A DNA stretch of 64,000 nt. Origin: Methylocystis sp. Sn-Cys. Its GTDB lineage: Bacteria > Pseudomonadota > Alphaproteobacteria > Rhizobiales > Beijerinckiaceae. Under the pieces are notes generated by a model. It ran no database searches, was not told the DNA's origin, and was given only the letters and a program-made list of their open reading frames with translations. Positions 18,067 to 28,589 of this stretch are shown here, piece by piece (positions within the stretch are counted from its first letter, which is position 1; each line of letters begins with the position of its first letter). Position numbers and translations under genes: made by a program. Where the stretch lies: NCBI RefSeq assembly GCF_016745395.1, contig NZ_JAERVJ010000002.1:248001-312000 (forward strand), written 5' to 3'.

Positions 18067-19308
18067 TCACGCGAAAAGTTTTTGAGCTTTAAGCAAAGCG
18101 TCTGCCAAACGATCTACCTCGTCACGCGTATTATAGAGCGCGAAGGAAGCGCGGCAGGTCGAGGTGACGCCGAAGTGCGAGAGCAGCGGCATAGCGCAAT
18201 GCGTGCCGGCGCGCACTGCGACGCCAGAGCGATCGATGATCGTGGCGACGTCATGCGCATGCGCCGCCGCCATCTCGAAAGCGACGATCGGCCCCTTGTC
18301 GGGCGCATTGCCGAAGATGCGCAGTCCCTCGATCTCCGAGAGACGCTGCTGCGCGTAAGCGGTGAGCTGCGCCTCATGCGCGCGGATCGCGCCGCGGCCG
18401 ATGCTCTCGATATAATCCAGCGCGGAGGCGAGGCCGACGGCCTGCGCGATCGGCGGCGTGCCGGCCTCGAAACGATGCGGCGGCGCGTTGTAGGTCACTG
18501 TGTCGCGCGTGACGGTTTCGATCATCTCACCGCCGCCGGCGAAAGGCGGCAGGCTCTCGAGCCATTTCCGCTTGCCGTAAACAGCGCCGATGCCCGTCGG
18601 CCCATAAAGCTTGTGTCCCGTGACGACATAGAAATCGACGTCGAGCGCCTGAACGTCCACATCGAGATGCACCGCGCCCTGAGAGCCGTCCACGCAGACC
18701 GGCACGCCATGGGCATGGGCAATGCGCGCGATTTCGGCGATCGGCGTCGGGGCGGCGACGACATTCGACATATGGGTGACCGCGACGATCTTCGTGCGAT
18801 CGGTGATCATCTTCTCGAAAGCGTCGAGGTCGATGACGCCATTGTCGTCCGGCACGATCCATTTGATCACGGCGCCCTTGCGTTCCCGCAGGAAATGCCA
18901 GGGCACGATATTGGAGTGGTGCTCCATCAGCGACACGATAATCTCGTCGCCTTCGCCAATATGGGCGAGCCCATAGGAGGAGGCGACGAGATTGAGCGCT
19001 TCGGTCGCGCCGCGGGTGAAGATGATCTCTTCCGTCGAAGGAGCGTTGAGGAAGCGCCGCAAGGTTTCGCGGGCGCCCTCATAGCCTTCCGTCGCGGCGT
19101 TGGCGAGATAGTGTAGGCCGCGATGGACGTTGGCGTATTCATGCTCGTAGAAATGCGAGAGCCGCTCGATCACCGCGCGCGGCTTCTGCGCCGAAGCGGC
19201 GTTGTCGAGATAGGCGAGCGGCTTGCCATAGGGCCGCTCGGCCAGGATCGGGAAATCCGCGCGGACCGCCTCGACGTCGTAGAGTTTCAAGGGCGCCTGC
19301 TCATTCAT
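18067..19308 (-). CDS. sufS: SufS-type cysteine desulfurase
   Basis: A 413-residue PLP enzyme that takes sulfur from cysteine for Fe-S assembly. The family II pattern is present: AYLDNAASAQKP, YANVHRGLHYLAN, EIIFTRGATEALNLVA, MEHHSNIVPW, the PLP lysine in VTGHKLYGPTG, and the persulfide cysteine in RAGTHCAMPLL. The ATG at 19306-19308 overlaps the sufD stop (ATGA). SufS normally works with SufE or SufU; neither is in the window. It is one of two cysteine desulfurases in this operon. Confidence 0.96.
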   Translation of the reverse strand: MNEQAPLKLYDVEAVRADFPILAERPYGKPLAYLDNAASAQKPRAVIERLSHFYEHEYANVHRGLHYLANAATEGYEGARETLRRFLNAPSTEEIIFTRGATEALNLVASSYGLAHIGEGDEIIVSLMEHHSNIVPWHFLRERKGAVIKWIVPDDNGVIDLDAFEKMITDRTKIVAVTHMSNVVAAPTPIAEIARIAHAHGVPVCVDGSQGAVHLDVDVQALDVDFYVVTGHKLYGPTGIGAVYGKRKWLESLPPFAGGGEMIETVTRDTVTYNAPPHRFEAGTPPIAQAVGLASALDYIESIGRGAIRAHEAQLTAYAQQRLSEIEGLRIFGNAPDKGPIVAFEMAAAHAHDVATIIDRSGVAVRAGTHCAMPLLSHFGVTSTCRASFALYNTRDEVDRLADALLKAQKLFA

Positions 19309-20594
19309 TTGGATCTCGCCGCTAGCCAGGAGGAGATGCGTTCGACGAGATAGCCGCGCAACGTCTCGTCTTCGAGCCCTGCGAAAGCCTCGTTGGCGAA
19401 GCCTTCGATGAGCAGCGATTCTGCCGCATAGCGCGGAATGCCGCGCGCCATGAGATAAAAAAGCTGTTCCTTGTCGAGCCGTCCGCATGTGGCGCCATGG
19501 CCGCATTGGACATCGTCGGCGAAGATCTCCAGCTCCGGCTTATTGTTCATGGTCGCGCCGTCGGAGAGCAGGATCGCTTTCGACTGCATGACGCCGTCGG
19601 TCTTCTGCGCATGCGGCCGCACGACGATCTTGCCCTGGAAGACGCCGGTTCCCTGCTCGTCGATGATGTTCCGGAACGCTTCGCGGCTCTCGCCGTTGGG
19701 GAAAGCGTGATCGACGACGAGCGTCGTATCCGCATGCTGGCGCCCGCGCGCGAGCGTCGCGCCATTGAGCGCGACCTTCGCCCGCTCGCCGTCGAGACGG
19801 GCGAAGATTTGCCGGCGCAACAGCCCCGCGCCTTCGATCAGCGCATAGGAGTTGAGGCTCGCGCCTTCGTCGAGATGCGCGAGCAGGCTCATGACGCGCA
19901 CGAGCTTGTCACCCTGCCCCGAGGCCAAGGTAACCAGATCGAGCGTGGCGCCGGAGGCGAGCCTGACGATGAGTGTCTGATTATCCTGCGCGGGCGCCGC
20001 CGTGAGCGCGCCGGCCGTCTCGACGATCGTCGCCTTGGCGTCCTTGCCCAGGATAACGAGCGAGCGGGTGAAGCTCGACTGCGCCTCCGGGGAGGACACA
20101 TAGCTTGCCAGCTCGATCTTCTTTTCCAGCGTCACGCCGGCGGCGATGCGCAGGATCACGCCGTCCTGCATCAGCGCGGCGTTCATCGCGACCATGGGGT
20201 CTTGCGCCTGCACGTCGTCGCTCGCGACAAGCGCCATCACGCCCGGCGCGCCCTGCGCCAGCGCCTCGCGCAGCGGCTGTACCTTCACGCCTTCCGGCAG
20301 AGCGGCGAGATCCGAGAGGTCCGCCCGAAACACGCCGTCGAGCGTGACGAGCCGCACCGTCCCAGGCGCGGCCGGCAACTCGGGCGCGCCCGCCGGGGCG
20401 GGAGCGATCGGCGCGGGCTTGGCGAGCGCCGCCTTGAGGTCGGTGTAATGCCAGGCCTCGACGCGGCGGTTCGGCAGGCCCTTGGCGGCGAAGGCTTCCC
20501 AGGCCGCCTGACGCAGGCTGGCGGCGCCCTTGCTCTTCATCGTTTCGAAGAGCGCGGAGAAAGCGGTGTCGGCTTCTGTCGCGAGCTTGATCAT
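19305..20594 (-). CDS. sufD: Fe-S assembly scaffold subunit SufD
   Basis: A 429-residue SufD, which forms the SufBC2D scaffold on which clusters are built. N-terminal helices (SLRQAAWEAFAAKGLPNRRVEAWHYTDL, here broken after the first part) carry the family's N-R-R-x-E-x-W-x-Y-T-D motif. The C-terminal core has QHADTTLVVDHAFPNGES, GVFQGKIVVRPHAQKTD and CGHGATCGRLDKEQLFYLMARG. Its start is 3 bp after the sufC stop and its stop overlaps the sufS start, so the genes are tightly coupled. Confidence 0.96.
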   Translation of the reverse strand: MIKLATEADTAFSALFETMKSKGAASLRQAAWEAFAAKGLPNRRVEAWHYTDLKAALAKPAPIAPAPAGAPELPAAPGTVRLVTLDGVFRADLSDLAALPEGVKVQPLREALAQGAPGVMALVASDDVQAQDPMVAMNAALMQDGVILRIAAGVTLEKKIELASYVSSPEAQSSFTRSLVILGKDAKATIVETAGALTAAPAQDNQTLIVRLASGATLDLVTLASGQGDKLVRVMSLLAHLDEGASLNSYALIEGAGLLRRQIFARLDGERAKVALNGATLARGRQHADTTLVVDHAFPNGESREAFRNIIDEQGTGVFQGKIVVRPHAQKTDGVMQSKAILLSDGATMNNKPELEIFADDVQCGHGATCGRLDKEQLFYLMARGIPRYAAESLLIEGFANEAFAGLEDETLRGYLVERISSWLAARSK

Positions 20595-20597
20595 GGC

Positions 20598-21350
20598 TTA
20601 CGCCGCCTCTTCAGCCAGATATTCCTGATAGCCGCGGTCTTCGAGCTCGAGCGCCAGCTCCGGCCCGCCCGAGCGCTGGATGACGCCCTTGGCCATCACA
20701 TGCACAGTATCGGGTTTGATGTAATCGAGAAGGCGTTGATAGTGGGTGATGACCAGGAAGGAGCGCTGCGGCGAGCGCAGCGAATTGACGCCTTCCGAGA
20801 CGACGCGCAGCGCGTCGATGTCGAGCCCCGAGTCGGTCTCGTCGAGAATGCCGAACTTCGGCTGAAGCAGCGCCATCTGCAGAATGTCCATGCGCTTCTT
20901 CTCGCCGCCGGAGAAGCCGGAGTTCAGCGGCCGGCGCAGCATCTCCTGGCTGACGCCGAGCTTGGCGGACGCTTCCTTCACGGCCTTCATAAATTCGGGC
21001 GTCTCCAGCTCGGGCTCGCCGCGCAGGCGGCGCTGGGCGTTCATCGCGGCCTTGAGGAAGGTCATGGTGGCGACGCCGGGAATTTCGACCGGATATTGGA
21101 AGGCCAGGAAGATGCCCTTGGCGGCGCGCTCATGCGGCTCGAGATCGAGAATGTTCTCGCCGTCGAGTAGCACTTCGCCTTCCGTGATCTCATAGCCCTC
21201 GCGGCCGGAGATCACATAGGAGAGCGTCGATTTGCCGGTGCCGTTCGGCCCCATGATGGCGGCGACCTCGCCGTCCTTCACGGTGAGCGTGAGGCCCTTG
21301 AGTATTTTCCGGTCGCCGACCGAAACGTGGAGGTTTTTGATTTCGAGCAT
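20598..21350 (-). CDS. sufC: Fe-S assembly ATPase SufC
   Basis: A 250-residue ABC-type ATPase that powers the SufBCD scaffold in the cytoplasm. It has Walker A GPNGTGKST, the signature SGGEKKR and Walker B AKFGILDETDSGLD (read as PKFGILDETDSGLD). The start is the ATG at 21348-21350 (MLEIKNLHVSVGDR). Longer in-frame readings run into repeat C copy 1 and are not coding. The 124-bp gap to sufB is mostly that repeat. Confidence 0.97.
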   Translation of the reverse strand: MLEIKNLHVSVGDRKILKGLTLTVKDGEVAAIMGPNGTGKSTLSYVISGREGYEITEGEVLLDGENILDLEPHERAAKGIFLAFQYPVEIPGVATMTFLKAAMNAQRRLRGEPELETPEFMKAVKEASAKLGVSQEMLRRPLNSGFSGGEKKRMDILQMALLQPKFGILDETDSGLDIDALRVVSEGVNSLRSPQRSFLVITHYQRLLDYIKPDTVHVMAKGVIQRSGGPELALELEDRGYQEYLAEEAA

Positions 21351-21374
21351 GGTTGAAATCCCGATTGTTTCAGT

Positions 21375-21456
21375 CGTCATTGCGAGCGAAGCGAAGCAAT
21401 CTAGCGCTGCGACGCCGCTCCTGGATTGCTTCGTCGCTACGCTCCTCGCAATGACG
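21375..21456. repeat. palindromic repeat C, copy 1
   Basis: It begins CGTCATTGCGAGCGAAGCGA and ends with the complementary TCGCAATGACG, giving a long imperfect hairpin of ~82 bp. It lies between sufB and sufC inside the operon. Other copies are at 26171-26251, 28373-28453, 38040-38122 and 55760-55842. Confidence 0.88.
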
Positions 21457-21474
21457 AGACGTGCGACGAAAGCG

Positions 21475-22944
<1,470 letters not shown>

Positions 22945-23006
22945 CTTCTCTCTCTCCTCGCCACGACGGGTTCAAGGTCCGCCGGCCGATGCGGTTCCAG
23001 CCTTTT

Positions 23007-24167
23007 TCAGGCGCCGGAACGCCGCGACCTGATACGGTCCACGACCTCCGCAAGAACCATTCCAAACTGTTCTACATCCTCTTGCCGCGTAGACCAACCC
23101 AGGCTGGCGCGCAGCGCCTCTTTTTCGGGCGCCCCCATCGCCGCGAGCACGTGGGACTCGCGGACCTTGCCCGAAGAGCAGGCAGAGCCGCTGGAGACGG
23201 CGACGCCGGCAAGGTCCAGCGCCATCAACAGGGTATGGGCTGGAATTCCCGGAATCGCAAAGGCGCTGACGCTGCCGACGCGATGCGCGCCCCTGCCGAA
23301 AAAGCGAACATCCGCCACTATCCCGGCGATCCGGCTCTCGAGTGCGTCGCGCAGGGCGCCAAGACGGGTATTTTCGCTTGGGACCCCTTGGAGCGCGGCC
23401 GTGAAAGCCGCCGAGAAACCAGCAATTGCAGGGACATTCTCGGTTCCGGCGCGACGTCCGAACTCCTGCCCGCCGCCCTTCACCAGCACATCCAATATGT
23501 GGAGGCCATCTTGCGCCGCCGCAAGCGCCCCCGCCCCCAATGGACCGCCGAGCTTATGTGAGGAAAAGAACAAAAAATCTGCGCCGGTCGATTGGAAGGT
23601 TGTCTCTATTCTGCCAATCGCCTGGGTCGCGTCGCAAATGAGGAGGCCGCCCGCTGCATGGACCTGCTCGGCGGCCTCGTAAACCGGCTGAATCACGCCC
23701 GTTTCGTTGTTTACCGCCTGAAGCGCGACGAGGACGCGCCTGCCGCGAGAGCGCGCCAGCGCCGCCTCCAGAGCGGCGAGCGACAGCGCCCCCGCCGGCG
23801 TCAACGCGATCCGCTCGACGGCCTGAGCGGGAAAACGATGCCCCATCAAAACCGCCGGATGCTCCCCGGCGCCGACGAGCAGAACCTCGATCGGCGCCGT
23901 TTCGCTTCCGCGCTGCAACATGGGCGTGAGGGCGAGATTGGCGGCCTCGGTCGCGCCGCTCGTGAAGGCGACGTTGCGGGGGGCTGTTCCGAGCCCCTTG
24001 GCGATCGTCGCCCGCGCCTGCTCCAGCACGGCCTTCGCTGCGCGCCCCTCGGCATGGACCGAGGAAGCGTTCCCCGGCGCCTCCATCGCCGCCAGGATCG
24101 CCGCCCGTGCGGCGGGGCGCAGGGGAGAGGTGGCGTTGTGGTCGAGATAGATGCGGTTTTTGGACAT
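23007..24167 (-). CDS. NifS/IscS-type cysteine desulfurase
   Basis: A 386-residue PLP-dependent desulfurase of the NifS/IscS group (group I), distinct from SufS downstream. It opens RIYLDHNATSPLRPAARAAI. FTSGATEAANLAL follows, with the PLP lysine in SSHKLGGPLG, and the flexible Cys loop SGSACSSGKVRESHVLAAMG. It is the first gene of the suf operon, 62 bp before sufB, an order found in other Rhizobiales. No iscR or rirA regulator gene precedes it. The leader region to 24268 is 100 bp. Confidence 0.94.
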   Translation of the reverse strand: MSKNRIYLDHNATSPLRPAARAAILAAMEAPGNASSVHAEGRAAKAVLEQARATIAKGLGTAPRNVAFTSGATEAANLALTPMLQRGSETAPIEVLLVGAGEHPAVLMGHRFPAQAVERIALTPAGALSLAALEAALARSRGRRVLVALQAVNNETGVIQPVYEAAEQVHAAGGLLICDATQAIGRIETTFQSTGADFLFFSSHKLGGPLGAGALAAAQDGLHILDVLVKGGGQEFGRRAGTENVPAIAGFSAAFTAALQGVPSENTRLGALRDALESRIAGIVADVRFFGRGAHRVGSVSAFAIPGIPAHTLLMALDLAGVAVSSGSACSSGKVRESHVLAAMGAPEKEALRASLGWSTRQEDVEQFGMVLAEVVDRIRSRRSGA

Positions 24168-24267
24168 GAGGCTGATTTACGCTCTCTCGGCCGGGGACGG
24201 GAGGGGCCGAGCGCGCAATCTCGCCACTCTCCATCGCTTGCCGGTCGAGAAGACCGCGACACCGCGG

Positions 24268-25335
24268 TTAATTCCAAAGCAATCGCCGCCGCCCGAGCCA
24301 GAACCCGAACCGCTGCGCCAGAACCGCCAGCCCCAGCAGGGAGGCCGCCAACCCAATGACGGCGTTTGCGGCAGTCACGGCCAGGCCGCCGAAGATCAGC
24401 GCCCCGCGACCAAGCGTCGCCAAAATCGCCCGCGTCGCGGAGCCCTCTACTTGCGCGAGCTTCGCCGCCTTGCCGAATTCTGCGGCGTCTTCGGCTACGG
24501 CGAGCGCGTCCTTCACCCCGCCTGCCCCAGCGCGGCGAAAGAGAGTCGCGGCGTCTTTGCCGAGCGCGCGGAAACCGGCGAGCGCGTCGGGCCGGATGAC
24601 CTTGACGGCGGAGGCGCGCGCCAGGGCGAGATCGAGCTTCGCTCCGGCGGAGACGCCTGCGGCAAGCGCCTCGCGGTCAACGGCCTTCGCAGCGGCGGCG
24701 GTCAGCGCCTTAGCCAGAGGCGCGGAAAGGCGCCCGGCCTTTTGCGCGCCTTTCACCATGGTCAGGCCATAGCGCGCCGGGAGCAAGGCGCCCACGCTCG
24801 ACCAGGTGGCGGCGGAAAGCGCCAGGCCCGTTGCAGCGAGGCCGACGACAAGCGCGTCCGGCTCCTCGTTCCGGTCCAGCTTTTTCGCTTCGTTCCAAAG
24901 ATCCCGTAGATCGCCGTAGCCGGTGAGGTCGCCGGCCAGCGCCCCCGCGAAACCGGCGCCATTTTCGCGCGCGCCATGGAGGAAGCCTTCCGAAAAATCC
25001 TCGACTGCCTTCTCACGCGCCCGCGTGTGAAGCTCGGAAAGACGCGCGCGCTGCTCCGGGGACGCAGCAAATCCGCGCCGGGCCCCAAGCTCCATGAAGC
25101 TCTCCGCTAACTCTTCATCCCGAGCGGTGAGCGCCGCGTCGAGGCCGGCGGCGAACCGCGTAGATGTGAACGTCTGATCGAGCCGCGCCTCGGCGAGCGC
25201 GATAGGATCGTCCTTGCTCGCGGCGAGGCGGAAGCTGTCGAGCGCGGGCGCAAAGTTCCCCGCCGCGAACCAAAGCAGCAGCGCCGCAACGGCAAAGAAG
25301 AGGGGCGCGCGGGCGCGCATGAGGTTGCACTTCAT
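24268..25335 (-). CDS. Ala-rich membrane-anchored protein of unknown function
   Basis: A 355-residue protein, predominantly helical and Ala-rich. An N-terminal membrane anchor or signal (LFFAVAALLLWFAAGNFAPA) is followed by an apparently periplasmic segment with LDQTFTSTRFAAGLDAALTA, ESFMELGARRGF and DLTGYGDLRDLWNEAKKLDR. More hydrophobic stretches lie near VVGLAATGLALSAATWSSVG, and a C-terminal pair IFGGLAVTAANAVIGLAASL / LAVLAQRFGFWL ends the protein. I do not recognise a characterised family. The ATG at 25335 is chosen over an upstream TTG; an ATG at 25320 is also possible. It precedes the suf operon on the same strand with a 100-bp gap. Confidence 0.7.
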   Translation of the reverse strand: MKCNLMRARAPLFFAVAALLLWFAAGNFAPALDSFRLAASKDDPIALAEARLDQTFTSTRFAAGLDAALTARDEELAESFMELGARRGFAASPEQRARLSELHTRAREKAVEDFSEGFLHGARENGAGFAGALAGDLTGYGDLRDLWNEAKKLDRNEEPDALVVGLAATGLALSAATWSSVGALLPARYGLTMVKGAQKAGRLSAPLAKALTAAAAKAVDREALAAGVSAGAKLDLALARASAVKVIRPDALAGFRALGKDAATLFRRAGAGGVKDALAVAEDAAEFGKAAKLAQVEGSATRAILATLGRGALIFGGLAVTAANAVIGLAASLLGLAVLAQRFGFWLGRRRLLWN

Positions 25336-25491
25336 GCACAAAGATTTAAGCGCTCGCCCACCGCACCGCGAGCCCCTCTCCCGATCTGCGTTGAAATCAA
25401 GGCGAAGACGCCACGAGGCGCCGAATTCCCTTGCTTTTCACTCGGTCAAGCGTGTTAAGAACGCCCCAGCCAGTTTCCACAGGGAATTCAA

Positions 25492-26166
25492 ATGCCCGAA
25501 GTCATCTTCGCCGGTCCCGCCGGCAGGCTCGAAGGCCGCTTCCATCAGTCCGCCACGCGCGGCGCGCCGATCGCCATCATTCTGCATCCGCACCCGCAAT
25601 TCGGCGGGACGATGAATAATCAGATCGTCTACCACCTCTATTACGCCTTCGCCGAGCGCGGCTTCTCGGTGCTGCGCTTCAACTTCCGCGGCGTCGGACG
25701 CTCGCAGGGGGCCTTCGACCATGGCTCGGGCGAGCTCTCGGACGCGGCGGCGGCGCTCGATTGGGCGCAGGCGGTCAACCCCGAGGCGCGCGCCTGCTGG
25801 ATCGCCGGCGTCTCCTTCGGCTCCTGGATCGGCATGCAGTTGCTCATGCGCCGGCCGGAGATCGAAGGCTTCATCTCCGTTGCGCCGCCCGCCAACCGGT
25901 TCGACTTCTCGTTCCTCGCCCCCTGCCCGTCCTCGGGCCTCTTCATTCACGGCGACCAGGACCGCGTCGCGCCGCTGAAAGAAGTCACCGGATTGATCGA
26001 GAAGCTCAAGACGCAGAAGGGCATTCTCATCGAGCATGCCGTGGTCGAGGGCGCCAATCACTTCTTCGAGAACAAGGTCGAGCCGCTGATCGCGCATGTG
26101 GACGCCTATCTCGACCGGCGCCTCAACAACCCGCCGCGCATTCTGATCCCCGCGCGGGGCGACTAA
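25492..26166 (+). CDS. alpha/beta hydrolase
   Basis: A 224-residue hydrolase of the short alpha/beta type found beside suf genes in many Rhizobiales. It has the oxyanion-side HPHPQFGGTMNNQIV, LRFNFRGVGRSQG, the nucleophile elbow GVSFGSW (Ser), an acid in HGDQDRVAP and the catalytic His in EGANHFFENK. No lid domain is evident. The substrate is unknown; esterase or thioesterase activity is likely. It is transcribed away from the membrane-protein gene upstream and ends 4 bp before repeat C copy 2. Confidence 0.9.
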   Translation: MPEVIFAGPAGRLEGRFHQSATRGAPIAIILHPHPQFGGTMNNQIVYHLYYAFAERGFSVLRFNFRGVGRSQGAFDHGSGELSDAAAALDWAQAVNPEARACWIAGVSFGSWIGMQLLMRRPEIEGFISVAPPANRFDFSFLAPCPSSGLFIHGDQDRVAPLKEVTGLIEKLKTQKGILIEHAVVEGANHFFENKVEPLIAHVDAYLDRRLNNPPRILIPARGD

Positions 26167-26170
26167 CTTC

Positions 26171-26251
26171 CGTCATTGCGAGCGAAGCGAAGCAATCCAG
26201 AGCCACATTGCCGCCCTGGATTACTTCGTCGCTTCGCGCCTCGCAATGACG
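26171..26251. repeat. palindromic repeat C, copy 2
   Basis: CGTCATTGCGAGCGAAGCGA with the complementary right arm. It fills the gap between the convergent hydrolase and TlpA-like genes, where it could act as a shared weak terminator. Confidence 0.88.
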
Positions 26252-26259
26252 AGTGTGCG

Positions 26260-26862
26260 CTAAGGCGCCTTCGCGGTCAGCCGTGGCACGATTTCCTTTT
26301 CGATGATCTCGGGATCGAGACCCTCGTAAGTCGACCATTCGACCACAGGCCCGGGTCCGACGATAAAGGTCGCCGGCACGCCCTTCGCCGCGAGCGCGCG
26401 TTGAAGATAGGTGTGCTCATCCGCGCCGACGGCGACGAAGGGATTGCCGTTTTTCGCCAGAAAATATTTCGCCCGCGCCGGCGGGTCCTTGACGTCCGCG
26501 CCATAGATGGGCGCGAGATTGCGCTTCGCTAAAGCGACCAGATGCTTATGCTCCTCGCGGCAGGTCGGGCACCAGGAGGCCCAGATGACGAGGAGCGAGC
26601 GCTTGCCGGCAAGATCGGCGCTCGAAAAACCGGGAACCTGGTGGCCCGCCGCGTCGATGAGGCCCGGCACTGGCGGCAGATCGAATTTGCTGATCGAAAA
26701 CGGGTTGAAGAAGCGCGCCGTCAGGTCCTTGCGCTTCCAGACATGCTCGACAACCGCGGCGCCGACGCCCAGCCCGATGGCGCCCATGCCGCCGAGAATA
26801 ACGCTGCGCCTGCTCGCGAACCATTCGGCCTTTGTCGGCGGCGCGTCGGCTGGCGTGCTCAT
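26260..26862 (-). CDS. TlpA/DsbE-like membrane-anchored thiol-disulfide oxidoreductase
   Basis: A 200-residue protein with one N-terminal membrane helix (about 21-40) after an RR pair. A periplasmic thioredoxin-fold domain follows, with the active site ASWCPTC (C98, C101). Later come KNGNPFVAVGADEHTYLQRA and the cis-Pro region KGVPATFIVGP. This is the layout of DsbE/CcmG and TlpA proteins, which reduce disulfides in apocytochrome c or oxidase assembly factors. The ATG at 26862 has GAGGAA 7 bases upstream. No ccm genes are adjacent, so the exact partner is unknown. Confidence 0.88.
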   Translation of the reverse strand: MSTPADAPPTKAEWFASRRSVILGGMGAIGLGVGAAVVEHVWKRKDLTARFFNPFSISKFDLPPVPGLIDAAGHQVPGFSSADLAGKRSLLVIWASWCPTCREEHKHLVALAKRNLAPIYGADVKDPPARAKYFLAKNGNPFVAVGADEHTYLQRALAAKGVPATFIVGPGPVVEWSTYEGLDPEIIEKEIVPRLTAKAP

Positions 26863-26951
26863 CCGCGTATTCCTCGCGCACAGAACTGTGCACATTCTTA
26901 TAGGGAAAATGGTGAAAAAAGCATGATCCTCTATGAGAAGAGTCAGTTTAT

Positions 26952-27109
26952 TGACAAACCTCCGAGGCGGCCTCGTCCTTCGAGACGCGAGCTTCGCTCG
27001 CTCCTCAGGATGAGGCCTAAGTGTCTGGCGCTGATGTAGAAGCCCCTCATGCTGAGGGGCCTGCGTAGCAGGCGTCTCGAAGCACGAGGGGCGTCACCCC
27101 ACTTTGTCA
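26952..27109. repeat. MITE-like repeat E, copy 1 (158 bp)
   Basis: The terminal inverted repeat is TGACAAA / TTTGTCA. The interior is palindromic: CGTCCTTCGAGACGCGAGCT near the left and GGCGTCTCGAAGCACGAGGG near the right. The second copy (39739-39896) has exactly the same length. There is no coding capacity. It lies in the 300-bp gap upstream of the TlpA-like gene, which otherwise holds no gene. Confidence 0.8.
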
Positions 27110-27162
27110 GCAGTCCAGCTCCTCTGCAAGAAGAGTCTAATCCGCCATGTCCAGCGCGTGCA

Positions 27163-28275
27163 TCAACGCCCGCCAGCGCGCGCCAGGCGTCCGCCGCGCA
27201 GCGCCTGTGGAACGCCGGTCGTCGTGGGGAAGGTAATCGGCAGCCCTTCCAAAAGGCGCGCGGCGAGATAGCCGAAGCCCTGCGCCTCCATGGAATCCGC
27301 CGACCAGCCGACCGCGTCGGCGGTCGTCACCTTGCACGGCAGACGCATCACCAATTCGCGCACCAGAATGGGATTGCGCGCGCCGCCGCCGCAGACGATG
27401 AGCAATTGCGGCTGATTGGGCAGATGCGGAAAAAGCCGCAGCACCGAGGCCGCCGTGAAGGCGGTAAGGGTCGCGGCGGCGTCTTCCGTCGAGAGTTTTA
27501 CGATGGGCTCCAGCGCAAAGGCGTTGCGGTCGAGCGACTTTGGCGGCGGCTGGTCGAAGAAGGGATGGGCGAGCAAGCGCAGCAGCGCGGCCTCGTTCAC
27601 GCGCCCGCGCGCGGCCATATGGCCATGTCGGTCGATCGGCGCGCCGGTGCGCTGAAGCATGAGGTCGTCGATGAGCGCATTGCCGGGGCCCGTGTCGCAG
27701 GCGATGGGGTGCTCGCCGTCAGCGACATAGGTGACATTGGCCACCCCGCCAATATTGAGCAGCGCCACCTCGCCCTTCATGCCGCCCGCCATCACCAGCG
27801 CGCGATGGAACACCGGCACGATGGGCGCGCCCTCCCCGCCAGCCGCGATGTCGGCGGCGCGGAAGTCGTACGCCACGTCTATGCCCAGCCGATCGGCGAG
27901 CGCCTGCCCGTCGCCGATCTGGATGGTGAGCTTTTGCTTGGGCCGATGCAGCACGGTCTGACCGTGGAAGCCGACGATATTCACGCTGGCGGCGTCGATA
28001 GCGTTGTCGCGCAGGAAGGTCTCGACCGCCTCGGCGTGGCGGTCCGTCACCATGCGCTCGGCGAAAGCGAGCACGCCCGGCCGCGCGTCGCGGTCGTCCA
28101 TGGTCGCGGCCTCGGCCAGCGCATTGCGCAGCAAGGCGCGGTCGGCGTCCGTATAGGCGTAGAAACCCGTGGGCCCGAAGGACACGCTCGCGTCGCCGTC
28201 CGTCTCGATCAACGCGACGTCGACGCCGTCCATGGAGGTGCCGGACATGAGGCCGATGGCGCGATAGAGGGGCAA
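27163..28275 (-). CDS. anmK: anhydro-N-acetylmuramic acid kinase
   Basis: A 370-residue sugar kinase of the ASKHA fold. It converts 1,6-anhydro-MurNAc from recycled peptidoglycan into MurNAc-6-phosphate. The signature is at the start: AIGLMSGTSMDGVDVALIET. Further support comes from FHGQTVLHRP, QIGDGQALADRLGIDVAYDF, LLNIGGVANVTYV, ACDTGPGNALIDDL and CGGGARNPILVREL. Length is standard. It is monocistronic in this window, with repeats on both sides. Confidence 0.95.
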   Translation of the reverse strand: MPLYRAIGLMSGTSMDGVDVALIETDGDASVSFGPTGFYAYTDADRALLRNALAEAATMDDRDARPGVLAFAERMVTDRHAEAVETFLRDNAIDAASVNIVGFHGQTVLHRPKQKLTIQIGDGQALADRLGIDVAYDFRAADIAAGGEGAPIVPVFHRALVMAGGMKGEVALLNIGGVANVTYVADGEHPIACDTGPGNALIDDLMLQRTGAPIDRHGHMAARGRVNEAALLRLLAHPFFDQPPPKSLDRNAFALEPIVKLSTEDAAATLTAFTAASVLRLFPHLPNQPQLLIVCGGGARNPILVRELVMRLPCKVTTADAVGWSADSMEAQGFGYLAARLLEGLPITFPTTTGVPQALRGGRLARAGGR

Positions 28276-28589
28276 GGGCGAATCTCCTGGGTGGGAACGG
28301 GAGGAGATTACGTGATTTGTCGCGCAGGCTGAAACGTGGCGGCGGAGATGTTTATTTCAGATAGGGGGCCGCCGTCATTGCGAGCGCAGCGAAGCAATCC
28401 AGGGCCGCAACGTGGCTCTGGATTGCTTCGTCGCTTCGCTCCTCGCAATGACGGCGGGTGGGGTTGCTCCCCTGCCGTAGACACTCGAACACGCGGCTTG
28501 TCCAAGCGCCAAAATTATCGTTCAAAGAAATAAATTTTCAGCAGAAGACCAGGTAGCGCCCTCCCCCTTTATTTTCAAAGAGGCATTGC
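28276..28589. other. intergenic region between anmK and the PDZ protein, no gene seen
   Basis: These 314 bases between divergent genes hold repeat C copy 3 (28373-28453) and otherwise no coding sequence. The stretch just before 28590 is AT-rich (AATTTTCAGCAGAAGACCAG, TTTATTTTCAAAGAGG) and should contain the promoter and ribosome-binding site of the plus-strand gene. Confidence 0.6.
28373..28453. repeat. palindromic repeat C, copy 3
   Basis: CGTCATTGCGAGCGCAGCGA with the complementary right arm ending TCGCAATGACG, ~81 bp. It lies between divergent anmK and the PDZ protein gene. Confidence 0.88.
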
